From NCBI GenBank assembly GCA_964035015.1, contig CAXIUP010000118.1, forward strand, positions 28,501-92,500: a stretch of 64,000 bases of DNA. The letters run 5' to 3'. The translations under genes were made by a program, and so were the position numbers. Origin of the DNA: Corallium rubrum (lineage: Eukaryota; Cnidaria; Anthozoa; Scleralcyonacea; Coralliidae). Under the pieces are notes generated by a model. That model had not been told where the DNA came from. It made no database searches and was given only the letters and a program-made list of their open reading frames with translations. Positions 39,198 through 48,183 of the stretch are shown here, piece after piece (within the stretch, counting starts at the first letter, position 1; each line of letters begins with the position of its first letter).

Positions 39198-39833
39198 ATG
39201 TATTCGTGTTACGACAATGAGTTTAACAAAATTGTAGATCATACAGATTTATTTGGTGTAAAAGGAGAAGAGATATTAAAAAATGTTACGCATATTATGG
39301 ATTGTGAATGTTATCGTATTAATTCGTTAATTTATTTTCGTGAAGTTTCGGTGATTTCTATGGATAGTGGAAAATATGAAATGTTTCATTGTTTTATCGA
39401 AGATGTTCAACAAGATTACGAGAAAATGACTAAACAAGATAAACGGACTGTTCATCGTCAATTTCAGATTCACGGGTTAAAATTATATAATTATCGAAAA
39501 AACCCACGATATTACAGTCAAGCAGAATTTTTAGATGAATTTAAAGAAAAATTTAGTGGTAAATCTGAGATTTTATTCGGTTATAAAGGGGGTAAAATTG
39601 AATCTGATTTATGTGCGTTAATGGGGGTGGAATGTGTAAATTTAGAACATTTTGGTGTAGAAAAATATGAAAAATTAGTTAAATATTTTTTAAAAAATAT
39701 AAAAATTTGCAAGGAACATGAGAGACATAATGTTCATTGTTCTTTATACGAGGTTAGGCTTTTCGCAGCAAAGGTTGCCGAGTTAACACACGATATAAAA
39801 AAAAGAGATAAAATTTTGCATTATTATGGGTGA
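39198..39833 (+). CDS. DEDD-exonuclease-like protein
   Basis: This is a 211-codon frame. An I-M-D-C-E-C-Y block gives the D-x-E of exonuclease motif I, followed by F-R-E-V-S-V. Later segments are V-H-R-Q-F-Q-I-H-G-L, then F-G-Y-K-G-G-K-I-E-S-D-L, N-L-E-H-F-G and H-N-V-H-C-S-L-Y-E-V. This order resembles RNase-H-fold exonuclease-like proteins found in arthropod and cnidarian mobile elements. Whether all catalytic acids are present cannot be settled by eye. It overlaps the next gene by 8 bases. Confidence 0.45.
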   Translation: MYSCYDNEFNKIVDHTDLFGVKGEEILKNVTHIMDCECYRINSLIYFREVSVISMDSGKYEMFHCFIEDVQQDYEKMTKQDKRTVHRQFQIHGLKLYNYRKNPRYYSQAEFLDEFKEKFSGKSEILFGYKGGKIESDLCALMGVECVNLEHFGVEKYEKLVKYFLKNIKICKEHERHNVHCSLYEVRLFAAKVAELTHDIKKRDKILHYYG

Positions 39834-40443
39834 TAAAAAAATTATTATCAAAAACCCGCGTTTTTGGTTTCATTCATCAGTCGATTATGGAAAAATTCCC
39901 GAACGCGACAGCAATGGTAAATATCTTTTTCGAGAACAAATATCGCGTCTAGGTGTTTTTGTTGAACCTTATATTGATGAGAATACGAGAATCGTTATTT
40001 TAAAGCCTATAAAATCAGGAATAGAACGTCAAATTGGCTATCCATTTTCATTAACGTACAGCCCCGATGTAAATGAGTGGGAAAAAAGAAAAATTATTGA
40101 TTCTATCGAAATAAAAGTATTTAAAAATGTAAGAAAAGAAGATGAAAATGAGATTTTTTTCACAATACTTCAAGTAAAGAAAGATTTGTTCAAAACATCT
40201 ACACCTTATGTTGCGGATTACATATCACAAGATCAAATAATTCCTCGAAGTTCAAAAAACAACTATTTTGAAAAACCTATGTTCCTAAGCTCAATTAAAT
40301 TGGACAATTTAAAATATGATTTATCTCGAGACGACGATTTAATTTTACTTCAGCATATTGAATTTAATGAAGTAAAAACCGGTATAGGGAATTTACCTTA
40401 CACAACATATGAAATACATGTAATATATTCTGATCATTTTTGA
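39826..40443 (+). CDS. Unknown protein, 205 codons
   Basis: Intact, beta-rich, without membrane segments or Cys pairs. It is the last gene of the plus-strand run and is followed by an A/T-rich 70-bp gap before the convergent core-protein-like gene. No recognised domain. Confidence 0.5.
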   Translation: MGDKKIIIKNPRFWFHSSVDYGKIPERDSNGKYLFREQISRLGVFVEPYIDENTRIVILKPIKSGIERQIGYPFSLTYSPDVNEWEKRKIIDSIEIKVFKNVRKEDENEIFFTILQVKKDLFKTSTPYVADYISQDQIIPRSSKNNYFEKPMFLSSIKLDNLKYDLSRDDDLILLQHIEFNEVKTGIGNLPYTTYEIHVIYSDHF

Positions 40444-40514
40444 AAAAATAATAAATTATAAAAAATATAAGACTACGCGTTTTTTTCTTTATTTTTTTTA
40501 TTTTTTTTTATAAA

Positions 40515-40763
40515 TTATTTTAAATAATATTTTTTTGGTTGCATTCTACCACCAAATTGCTGAAATGTGTCTACATCCGGTTGCACCAATCCACCAAATT
40601 GTTTTTTTTTAAATTTTTTCACTTTCACTACGCCATTTTTTATTTTTCTTATAATTTTGTTTTTGCTGGATTCAAAATCTTTCATAATTTTCATTACTTT
40701 TTGAATTTTTTTACTACCACCTCTTTGTCTTTTTTTTCCTCGAAAACCTCGGTTTCTGCTCAT
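40515..40763 (-). CDS. Small basic GG-motif protein, core-peptide-like (copy 1)
   Basis: The 82-codon frame starts at ATG 40763, in ATGA overlap with the SET gene stop. It is highly basic, with R-G-K-K-R-Q-R-G-G-S and two further G-G sites (K-K-Q-F-G-G-L, F-Q-Q-F-G-G-R). Such sites before small residues resemble adenain cleavage sites of adenovirus core proteins. Probably a packaged DNA-binding peptide. Confidence 0.55.
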   Translation of the reverse strand: MSRNRGFRGKKRQRGGSKKIQKVMKIMKDFESSKNKIIRKIKNGVVKVKKFKKKQFGGLVQPDVDTFQQFGGRMQPKKYYLK

Positions 40764-41326
40764 TTTTTCGTTTTTTTGAAGTATCCACGTGGCCAATACT
40801 CATCACCATAATCGGCAAAAATTTCCTGATGGGGTTTTATACCCGCTGTTGTTTGTAATTTAAATCGATTATTGTATTTTGTTGTTCCTGTAAAACAAGC
40901 GTTATTTTTATATCGCGATCCTTTTGCATCATTACAAAATCGAGGTGCACCGTCGGTTGACTTATATGCGTCGACGCAGTGGCGGGGACCATCGCACAAG
41001 CTATATTGAGCGATTGTTTTACTACCGTATTTTCGATCCATATCTTTTACCGTAGTTCTTTCACCTGTATACGTAGCGACGTTAGTATTGCGTTTAAAAG
41101 GTTTCTTCCAACTGTACAAACCTTTACCTGCATTTGGAATTCGTGATTTTTTAACACGTAAGTTATCTTGTTTTGCTAAATGAATCCAACATTTGTGTGT
41201 GTGTGCTGTTCTTTTTCGACACCGTTTTCTTTTTAACGTGAAGCTTCGACATTGTAAAACAGCACGTACATTTTGTGAGTTTAAACTCATTATCCGACCA
41301 CCTCTATTTACCGGTTGTTTAGCCAT
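40760..41326 (-). CDS. SET-domain protein methyltransferase
   Basis: This is a 188-codon frame. SET motifs are in order: G-K-G-L-Y (67-71), Y-T-G-E (86-89), R-F-C-N-D-A (129-134, in place of R-F-I-N-H-S) and D-Y-G-D-E-Y-W (172-178). The N-terminal 60 residues are basic with C-R-(x)n-C-R-K-R-T. SET enzymes methylate lysines, often on histones. The N-D-A variant occurs in several viral and bacterial SET proteins. A role in silencing host chromatin or modifying viral core proteins is inferred. Its partner, the next gene in the unit, is a histone-like basic peptide. Confidence 0.8.
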   Translation of the reverse strand: MAKQPVNRGGRIMSLNSQNVRAVLQCRSFTLKRKRCRKRTAHTHKCWIHLAKQDNLRVKKSRIPNAGKGLYSWKKPFKRNTNVATYTGERTTVKDMDRKYGSKTIAQYSLCDGPRHCVDAYKSTDGAPRFCNDAKGSRYKNNACFTGTTKYNNRFKLQTTAGIKPHQEIFADYGDEYWPRGYFKKTKK

Positions 41327-41353
41327 TTTTTTTATTTTGATTGTTTATTTTTT

Positions 41354-41686
41354 TTAGAATATTGTTCTTATACCTATGTAGAGATCCTGGTTATTTTCTA
41401 TTTTCTCTCTCTTTGCGATAAAATTTATTAAACATCTTATTTTATACAATATATCTGAAGGTATGTCAAATATTATTTGTTGCATATCATTAAGTCGTTG
41501 CATTAATTCAAAACTTGAAATAAATATTAATTGTTTTCCTTCGTTATTTTGAAATTCTTTAAGACAGTCTTGTAAGATAAAAGGAGAAAATAATATTTCA
41601 ACATCATTATCGACAATTTCGTACCCGATGTGAGAATTCCCGTTTTCTTTATTTTTTAAATAAACTTCGATGTGAATTTGATCCAT
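41354..41686 (-). CDS. Unknown 110-codon protein
   Basis: Intact frame heading the minus-strand unit with the SET and core-peptide genes. Mixed alpha/beta with an acidic N-terminal half, no Cys, no membrane segment. No family recognised. Confidence 0.5.
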   Translation of the reverse strand: MDQIHIEVYLKNKENGNSHIGYEIVDNDVEILFSPFILQDCLKEFQNNEGKQLIFISSFELMQRLNDMQQIIFDIPSDILYKIRCLINFIAKREKIENNQDLYIGIRTIF

Positions 41687-41777
41687 TGGAAGTCGAGGTT
41701 AAGACTAGACTAAACTAAAAAATTAAACCTGTTGTTTTTTTATTATTTTTTTATTTTTTTTAGTTTTTTTTAAAAAT

Positions 41778-41954
41778 ATGGGTGAAATGTGTTCTAAAGA
41801 TAAACCTTTTTTCACTTTTAATTGTATAAATATACGTGATTCAGAACACGTCGTAATCGAACGCGTTGATGGCGGTAGTGAAGTAAAAGAAGAAGAAGAA
41901 AAAGAGACAAGAAAATTTCCTTTTTTTTTTAGAAGTAAAAAAAGAAATGAGTGA
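41778..41954 (+). CDS. Short frame overlapping the PolB start
   Basis: A 58-codon frame overlaps the PolB ATG (41947) by 8 bases. It encodes a peptide with N-C-I-N-I-R, an acidic E-E-E-E-K-E run and a basic end. It could regulate PolB translation as an upstream ORF or be a small gene. Confidence 0.35.
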   Translation: MGEMCSKDKPFFTFNCINIRDSEHVVIERVDGGSEVKEEEEKETRKFPFFFRSKKRNE

Positions 41955-44900
41955 GAAAAATCCCTATGTATTTACAAATGAAGATGTGAGTGAGTTAAGG
42001 GAGTTACTAGAAAAACGTAAAAAAAAAGGAGATGGAAAACGAGTTGAAGAAGAAGAAGAAGATTTTAAAACTAATACTATCGAGTCTAGTTATAATGAAA
42101 AATTTAAATTTTCTCAAAAAACACTACACGTTTCGATTGCGCGAAAATCGGGTATGAATTTTATCGCGTTTATTCAATCGTTACGTATAGTGTTTACTTA
42201 TTTACTTAATGTAGCTCGAGCGTCTACAAGTTCAGAGAATGATTATGTACGTTTTATTTTTTCACACGCACCAAAATCTTATTTTTCAACTGCTGTTCTT
42301 CAACTTAAAGATTTTAACGTCAATTTTTTACTTAATATTTTTGAAAAAATGATGCAAAGCAACCGTACGTTGATCGCTGACGGGTGGGAATCAAACGTAG
42401 TCATTCAAACTTTTCCACATACGTATAATAAAAATAAAAAAACCAACAAACAACTGGGTAAAAAAAACATATATCGACAATTAGGTAGTGGCGGTGGAGG
42501 GGGTGACGATGAGGGTGGTGGGGGTAAAAATGTGGAAAAATACGGTCGTGATCAACGGATGGGTGTTTTTTCCATCGTATGTGACGGGTTAAATAAAATC
42601 ATCAAAAATTGTTGCTTCGCAGTTAGTTTACTAGTGAGTTTGTCGTGGTTAAAAAAAAAAGACACACGGTATGTGGCGATGGAAAGATCCCCACACACAG
42701 CTCTCGACACACTGTACAGTATTGACGAGGTTCGTGAGATTTATGACAAATGCGGTCTAGTTGAAGGATGTTGTGTGGGGTCAAAGCATTACGATGGTGT
42801 TTATCAGAATTTTCTTAAACAACAGGGTATTGATTTAGTAGTATATTCGGATCAATTTGATAACGACATAGTGTATGATTCACGATGCGATGAAGAAGGT
42901 AATTTAATTAAGTTAACCAACGACGTTGTTTGTTTATGGTTAAATAATAAACATTACGATGTCGTCTTAAGCATGGTTAAGTTTTCAAAATTACCACCGA
43001 GCAAATTTTGCGTAAGATGTATGAATTATTACTCACATCACGAACGTAAAAATACACATATATGTTATAACCATTTGACATGTCAACGTTGCTACGAACA
43101 AGCCAAATGCCGTCTCGTCGTCGACTGCAAAATTGAGTGTTCTAATTGTAATATTTTATTTTATAATAATAAATGTTTTTTAGCTCATTTAACAAACCGT
43201 GTTTTTCCCCCTTTACAACCTAACCACGGGAAATTAACACCGTGTAGTTACTTTTTTTTTTGTCAAACTTGTGATAAGATTGTTCCTCGATTTCGTTTTT
43301 TCTCTGCAAAGAATGTAAAAAAGCACGACTGTAACAAACAATTTTGTCATCACTGTAATGACTATAAAGATAAAACGCATTTTTGTTATATGAAAACCGT
43401 GAAAAAAAAAAAAGAAGTTGAACAACCTACTTTATTTTTTTTTGATTTTGAAACGCGCGTTGACGTGAATAAATTAATGGTACCATATTATTGCATCGTG
43501 CAAAAAGTATGTCGTAAGTGTGAAAATATCGAGTTTAAAAAAAGTAAAAATTACATTGCGAGTGATATTCAACCCTGCTGTGGAAAACGTGAATTTATCT
43601 TTCAAGGAGATAATACTGTAGAGGATTTATGCGAGTTTTTATTAGCGCAAGAAAATTCTGTTTGGTTAGCGCATAATGGGGGACGTTTTGATACAATTTT
43701 TATTTTTCAATATCTCATTAATGAAAAAAAAATTTACCCTGACACTATAATGAATGGTTGTAAAATAATGATGTTGAAAATCCCTGATAAAAAAATAACT
43801 TTTTTCGATAGCTATTCATTTTTAAACATGAAATTGGCTAAAATTCCACAAACAATGGGGCTTGAGGAATTAACGAAAGGTTTTCATCCGTATAAATTTA
43901 CAGATTTAACCTATGTTGGGTGTATTGTATCGCGTGATTATTTCGATCTTGAAAATATGGAGAAGAAAACAAAAGTTGAATTTGAAAAATGGTATTTGAA
44001 AAAAAAAGAAAAAACATATGTATTTGAAGAAGAAATGTATTATTACTGTAGCTCAGATGTCGATATTTTACGAAAGGGTTGTGTTAAATTTGCTACGTTT
44101 ATGCGTGAAACTTCGGGGATCACTCCTTTTTACGATACAGAATGTATTACCATAGCGAGTTTGACGTTAAAAGTATTTCGCATGAATTTTTTAAGAGACA
44201 AATGTGTCGGTATTATACCCGCTAGCGGTTATAGAGGGCGCGCTAATCAAAGTGTTGTAGCGTTAATGTGGTTAGATAAAATAAATGCAGAAGAAGCAAA
44301 CGGTATGTTAGAGTATAAATGTTCGCGAAATGGTGAAAAGCAAATTTTGGGTCGTCATGTTGACGGCTTTTACGCCGACACCGTCTATCAATTTCACGGT
44401 TGCTATTTTCACGGTTGTCCGAAATGTTATTTTCCCTACGAAACGAATCGTTTAAATAATACAAAATTCACGCATCTTTACGCGAGTACAAAAAAATTCA
44501 CACATAGTATGGAAAAAGCCGGTTATAAAGTAATAGAAAAATGGGAGTGTGATTTTCGAGAAGAATGTAAAGTCACAAAAAAAACCATAGTTGAGAAAAA
44601 TATTTTTTACGCCGCTCATCTCCCATTAGAAGTAAGAGATGCGCTTTACGGTGGTCGAACATCACCTGTTTGCTTATTTAAAAAGACGAATATGAATGAG
44701 AAAATTCATTACGATGATTTTACATCTTTATACCCGTACGTTCAAAAAGCGAACAAATTTCCTGTCGGACACCCGACGATATATATTAAAGAAGAATGTC
44801 AACGTGTGAAAATATCTGAAGTATTCGGTTTAGTAAAATGTCGTATTCTACCACCGCAAAATTTGTATTTTCCCGTTTTACCCCTACGTCTTAACGAGAG

Positions 44901-45993
44901 ATTAATATTTCCTTTGTGTCACGCGTGCGCTAGTACAATTCAATTAACACCGTGTGGACATAACGAAGATGAGCGGTGTATTTCGGGTACATGGTCTAGC
45001 GTAGAAGTAAATAAAGCTATTGAGAAAGGCTACAGAATTATTGAGACTTACGAAATTTACCATTACCCGCGTCAAGAAAGAATTTTTCAAGAGTTTGTAA
45101 ATTGTTTTTTAAAAATAAAACAGGAGGCAAGCGGTTTTCCAGATAATTGTTACGACGATGAGAGAAATTTAATCGATTCCGAAGTTGATAAATATATCGC
45201 TGATTATTATAGAAACGAGGGTATTTTATTAGAAAAAGACAAGATAGAATACAATCCCGGGTTACGAGCTACAGCGAAAAATATATTAAATTCACTTTGG
45301 GGTAAATTCGCGCAAAACGATAATAATACAAAGGTCGATTTTTTATCCGATTACCACGAACTGCTAAGGTTAGCGAACGATCCGAATGTAGATTTAACTT
45401 CGACTGATTTTGTTAACGAAAACACCTTACGCGTCACTTATCAAAAAACCGATGTCGTTACTACACCGTTAAAAACGGGAAATGTAGTTATCGCAAGTTT
45501 TGTTACAGCTTATGCGCGCTTGAAATTATATGAGTTGATCGATAGCTTAGGCGAACGCGTTTTGTATTTCGACACCGACTCCGTAATTTACACAAGTAAA
45601 ACTAGCGACGACGTAGTGGTTAAAAGGGGTAATTATTTAGGCGATTTAACAAATGAGTTAAAAAAAAATGAATGGATTACACAATTTTGTGCAACTGGTC
45701 CGAAATCGTACTCGTATCGTACAAATTTAGATGACGAAGTTGTACACATAAAAGGTTTTAGTTTAACCAATGAAAAAATAAAAAAACAGTTAAATTTTGA
45801 ATCGTTAAAAAATTGTGTCGAAAATAAATCGCAGATGATTAAAATTAAATATACAGATAAAATAACACGCGATAAAATTAACCATATATTTACTGCAGAC
45901 GAAGAGAAAATATTCACTTTCACTTTTAACAAACGTGTGGCTAAAAATAATTTTTATACCGTTCCTTATGGTTTTCTTTTTGTAGAGACTTAA
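41947..45993 (+). CDS. polB: Protein-primed family B DNA polymerase of the provirus
   Basis: This is an intact 1,348-codon frame. Exo I is F-F-D-F-E-T (about 500), Exo II A-H-N-G-G-R-F-D (574), Exo III S-S-D-V-D-I-L (702), Pol A D-F-T-S-L-Y-P (924), Pol B N-S-L-W-G-K-F (1114), Pol C Y-F-D-T-D-S-V (1206). Cys/His clusters (C-V-R-C, C-Q-R-C) precede the exonuclease, and F-H-G-C-Y-F-H-G-C sits before Pol A as in other adintovirus polymerases. The N-terminal 250 residues may hold a terminal-protein region. A Gly-rich insert near residue 185 is low complexity. It differs clearly from the two Polinton PolBs in this window, which use N-L-Y-G-W. Confidence 0.95.
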   Translation: MSEKNPYVFTNEDVSELRELLEKRKKKGDGKRVEEEEEDFKTNTIESSYNEKFKFSQKTLHVSIARKSGMNFIAFIQSLRIVFTYLLNVARASTSSENDYVRFIFSHAPKSYFSTAVLQLKDFNVNFLLNIFEKMMQSNRTLIADGWESNVVIQTFPHTYNKNKKTNKQLGKKNIYRQLGSGGGGGDDEGGGGKNVEKYGRDQRMGVFSIVCDGLNKIIKNCCFAVSLLVSLSWLKKKDTRYVAMERSPHTALDTLYSIDEVREIYDKCGLVEGCCVGSKHYDGVYQNFLKQQGIDLVVYSDQFDNDIVYDSRCDEEGNLIKLTNDVVCLWLNNKHYDVVLSMVKFSKLPPSKFCVRCMNYYSHHERKNTHICYNHLTCQRCYEQAKCRLVVDCKIECSNCNILFYNNKCFLAHLTNRVFPPLQPNHGKLTPCSYFFFCQTCDKIVPRFRFFSAKNVKKHDCNKQFCHHCNDYKDKTHFCYMKTVKKKKEVEQPTLFFFDFETRVDVNKLMVPYYCIVQKVCRKCENIEFKKSKNYIASDIQPCCGKREFIFQGDNTVEDLCEFLLAQENSVWLAHNGGRFDTIFIFQYLINEKKIYPDTIMNGCKIMMLKIPDKKITFFDSYSFLNMKLAKIPQTMGLEELTKGFHPYKFTDLTYVGCIVSRDYFDLENMEKKTKVEFEKWYLKKKEKTYVFEEEMYYYCSSDVDILRKGCVKFATFMRETSGITPFYDTECITIASLTLKVFRMNFLRDKCVGIIPASGYRGRANQSVVALMWLDKINAEEANGMLEYKCSRNGEKQILGRHVDGFYADTVYQFHGCYFHGCPKCYFPYETNRLNNTKFTHLYASTKKFTHSMEKAGYKVIEKWECDFREECKVTKKTIVEKNIFYAAHLPLEVRDALYGGRTSPVCLFKKTNMNEKIHYDDFTSLYPYVQKANKFPVGHPTIYIKEECQRVKISEVFGLVKCRILPPQNLYFPVLPLRLNERLIFPLCHACASTIQLTPCGHNEDERCISGTWSSVEVNKAIEKGYRIIETYEIYHYPRQERIFQEFVNCFLKIKQEASGFPDNCYDDERNLIDSEVDKYIADYYRNEGILLEKDKIEYNPGLRATAKNILNSLWGKFAQNDNNTKVDFLSDYHELLRLANDPNVDLTSTDFVNENTLRVTYQKTDVVTTPLKTGNVVIASFVTAYARLKLYELIDSLGERVLYFDTDSVIYTSKTSDDVVVKRGNYLGDLTNELKKNEWITQFCATGPKSYSYRTNLDDEVVHIKGFSLTNEKIKKQLNFESLKNCVENKSQMIKIKYTDKITRDKINHIFTADEEKIFTFTFNKRVAKNNFYTVPYGFLFVET

Positions 45994-46030
45994 ATTAAAC
46001 AAAGCTGTAATACCATTTCAACACCCGTTT

Positions 46031-46669
46031 ATGTTAACATTATGCGGTCCGTCGCAGTGTGGTAAAACATTTTGGCTTTACAAATTATTACAATCCATCG
46101 AGGTCATGATAACACCTTTAATCGATAAAGTTTTGTTTCTATACACATCTTATCAACCCCTGTACAGTGAGATCGAGCGTGTTGGAAAAGAAAAAAATCT
46201 GAAAATTGAATTTATTGAATGTACTAAAGGAATACCAAAAGCAACTGATTTGCAAACTAGTTTAAACGATAATACTTTAGTAGTTTTAGACGATCTTATG
46301 ACTGTTGCTGCTTCTTCGAAAAAAAATTTAATTAATTTGAATAACTTTGCGTGTCGTGACGCGCATCATAAAAATATCAGTGTTATTTTTGTGTGTCAAA
46401 ATTTAATGTACGGCGATGGTAAATTACGCAACTCACGTGTCAATAGTCAATATCATTTAATGTTTAAAAATTTAGCCGATGTTAGAAATATGTATACTAT
46501 TGCCGATAATAAACAAATTAATCGTGAAGTATTCACATCTATTTTAGATGATGTAAATAAAGACCCTTATGGTTATTTATTATTTGATAACGCGGCAAAT
46601 AGTTATGAAAATACTCGCGTACGCACTAATATATTCCCTGGAGAAAATACATTAATTTATAACGTGTAA
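46031..46669 (+). CDS. A32/FtsK-like genome-packaging ATPase
   Basis: Walker A G-P-S-Q-C-G-K-T is at residues 6-13, Walker B V-V-L-D-D-L near 95, then V-I-F-V-C-Q-N-L. The first ATG cuts close to Walker A; the conserved P-F-x-H-P-F segment of the family is encoded just upstream (46010-46030) in the same frame, without an ATG. Translation may therefore start at a non-ATG codon or on a spliced transcript, or the family start is simply shortened. It lies 37 bp after PolB. Confidence 0.85.
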   Translation: MLTLCGPSQCGKTFWLYKLLQSIEVMITPLIDKVLFLYTSYQPLYSEIERVGKEKNLKIEFIECTKGIPKATDLQTSLNDNTLVVLDDLMTVAASSKKNLINLNNFACRDAHHKNISVIFVCQNLMYGDGKLRNSRVNSQYHLMFKNLADVRNMYTIADNKQINREVFTSILDDVNKDPYGYLLFDNAANSYENTRVRTNIFPGENTLIYNV

Positions 46670-46810
46670 ATTTTTTTTTTTATTTTAATAAAAAATAATA
46701 AATCTATATTTGTTGTGTAATTTAATTTTCACGTTTATTTTAAAACAAGTGTGACGGCGAAAACATCTGGTATGGGTAAAAGGTAAAAAGGCGGTATTTT
46801 AAGTTTATTC

Positions 46811-47020
46811 ATGCCAAAACAAATCATGCCCCCACCACTAAAAAAACAAAGAGGAGGTTCACGGCGAAAACATCAATTAGGGGGTTTTTACGATGCTTTT
46901 CGTGCGAGACAAACAAATCAACTGAAATATTTATACCGCAAGAAAACAAAACAAAAGGGTAGTGGTGTTAAACCGCGGAAACGAAAGGTTGGTAAAATTC
47001 TGTATAATTCAGACTGGTAA
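46811..47020 (+). CDS. Small basic GG-motif protein, core-peptide-like (copy 2)
   Basis: This is a 69-codon frame with R-G-G-S, Q-L-G-G-F and a Lys/Arg-rich end. It belongs to a tandem duplication with the next gene: the upstream start M-G-K-R is followed by TAA where the second copy has CAA, so translation probably starts at the later M-P-K-Q. H-Q-L-G-G-F fits adenain-type cleavage. Confidence 0.6.
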   Translation: MPKQIMPPPLKKQRGGSRRKHQLGGFYDAFRARQTNQLKYLYRKKTKQKGSGVKPRKRKVGKILYNSDW

Positions 47021-47021
47021 G

Positions 47022-47339
47022 ATGGGTAAAAGGCAAAAAGGCGGTTTTATAAGGTTATTCATGCCAGACAAAATCTTACCCCCGGAATTTAGAAGACAAA
47101 AAGGAGGCTCAACTGTTTACGCCCCCGGGTTGCGGGGCAACTACTACAATTACCCCAACTATGCTATGATACAAAGAGGTGAGGGATTGAAAAAAAGACA
47201 AAGAGGAAATGGTTTGAAAAAAAGACAAAGAGGAAATGGATTGAAAAAAAGACAAAGAGGAGGTGTTTTGAAAAAAAGACAAAGAGGAGGTTTTGGGGGA
47301 CTTGCAGCTATAGCGAGTCTAGTTGCAGGATTAATGTAA
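47022..47339 (+). CDS. Core-peptide-like protein with tandem K-K-R-Q-R-G repeats
   Basis: The 105-codon frame from ATG 47022 has G-K-R-Q-K-G-G-F, R-R-Q-K-G-G-S, then four to five tandem copies of G-(L/V)-K-K-R-Q-R-G-(N/G), and a hydrophobic C-terminus (F-G-G-L-A-A-I-A-S-L-V-A-G-L-M). Basic repeats plus a hydrophobic tail and multiple GG sites resemble adenovirus pX/pVI-type precursors. It converges on the protease gene. Confidence 0.65.
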   Translation: MGKRQKGGFIRLFMPDKILPPEFRRQKGGSTVYAPGLRGNYYNYPNYAMIQRGEGLKKRQRGNGLKKRQRGNGLKKRQRGGVLKKRQRGGFGGLAAIASLVAGLM

Positions 47340-47347
47340 AAAAAAAA

Positions 47348-47953
47348 TTATTTATTAATAAAAGATTCTACAAAACTACGACAACATTGTTGATTTTCTT
47401 CTTTACTTTTACATTTTTTAATTATTAATTTATCGACTACACTACCAAATTTCAAATCTATCTTTTTTTTTAAATTTATTTCGTTTTTTATTTTGATTTT
47501 ATTGTTTTTCCATTTCCACCAGTGACGAACATTTTCTATGTTTTTACATTTTTCGTATAAATATAATAAACTCCAATAACCACAAGTATACGTTATTTTT
47601 GATTGTAATGGTTGTTTCTGCACGTAAATAAATTTCTTTTGTTGTTTTTTTGCATATTTCACCCAATAATCGCGACGATAAAAATCAATCGACTTTGCAA
47701 AACTATCGAAAAAATACATTTTATCATCGCTCAAAAAAATAGCTACCCAATGACGACCATCGGAATCACTCTCGTCCGTATTCCATATCCAGCAACAATT
47801 TTCCGTTATATTTTTAGGCAACACGTCCGCCGGAAAAGCACCCAAAAAAAATTTTTTTAATATAACATTTTCAGACGCTAGCTTTTCAATTTCGTTAGTG
47901 TATAGAAAACGTTTTAAAAAACATACGAATTTACATTTTTTTTCACCTTTCAT
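47348..47953 (-). CDS. Adenain-type cysteine protease
   Basis: This is a 201-codon frame. The catalytic His is H68 in R-H-W-V-A-I-F, the acid D83 in F-F-D-S-F-A, Gln Q117, and Cys C124 in T-Y-T-C-G-Y-W. The Gln-to-Cys spacing of seven equals that of adenain. In the family it matures capsid and core proteins after GG-type sites, matching the GG-rich small proteins nearby. It ends the minus-strand unit that includes 47950-49375. Confidence 0.85.
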   Translation of the reverse strand: MKGEKKCKFVCFLKRFLYTNEIEKLASENVILKKFFLGAFPADVLPKNITENCCWIWNTDESDSDGRHWVAIFLSDDKMYFFDSFAKSIDFYRRDYWVKYAKKQQKKFIYVQKQPLQSKITYTCGYWSLLYLYEKCKNIENVRHWWKWKNNKIKIKNEINLKKKIDLKFGSVVDKLIIKKCKSKEENQQCCRSFVESFINK

Positions 47954-48183
47954 TCAGATTTTCTACCGCGAGCTTTTTGACGTGCAAAAATAAATTCCCG
48001 ATTCTCGTCGTCAATGTATTTTTTTTTTGGTTTTTCGGGGGGGATCAAATCGAAAAGGAGCTCGTCTGAACTTGAGGTTGTTTCCCCTGAGCTTGTACCT
48101 CTTTCTGTTGTAGTGCCGGAATCGTATTGTTTTGAGCTGTAGTGTTGTCTTAACACATTATTTTTAATGATATTGGCTGGCAT
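47950..48183 (-). CDS. Small Ser/Thr-rich hypothetical protein
   Basis: This is a 77-codon frame in ATGA overlap with the protease start. Polar centre (S-G-T-T-T-E-R-G-T-S-S-G) and basic C-terminus. Unknown; its position between virion genes suggests a structural or assembly role. Confidence 0.45.
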   Translation of the reverse strand: MPANIIKNNVLRQHYSSKQYDSGTTTERGTSSGETTSSSDELLFDLIPPEKPKKKYIDDENREFIFARQKARGRKSE

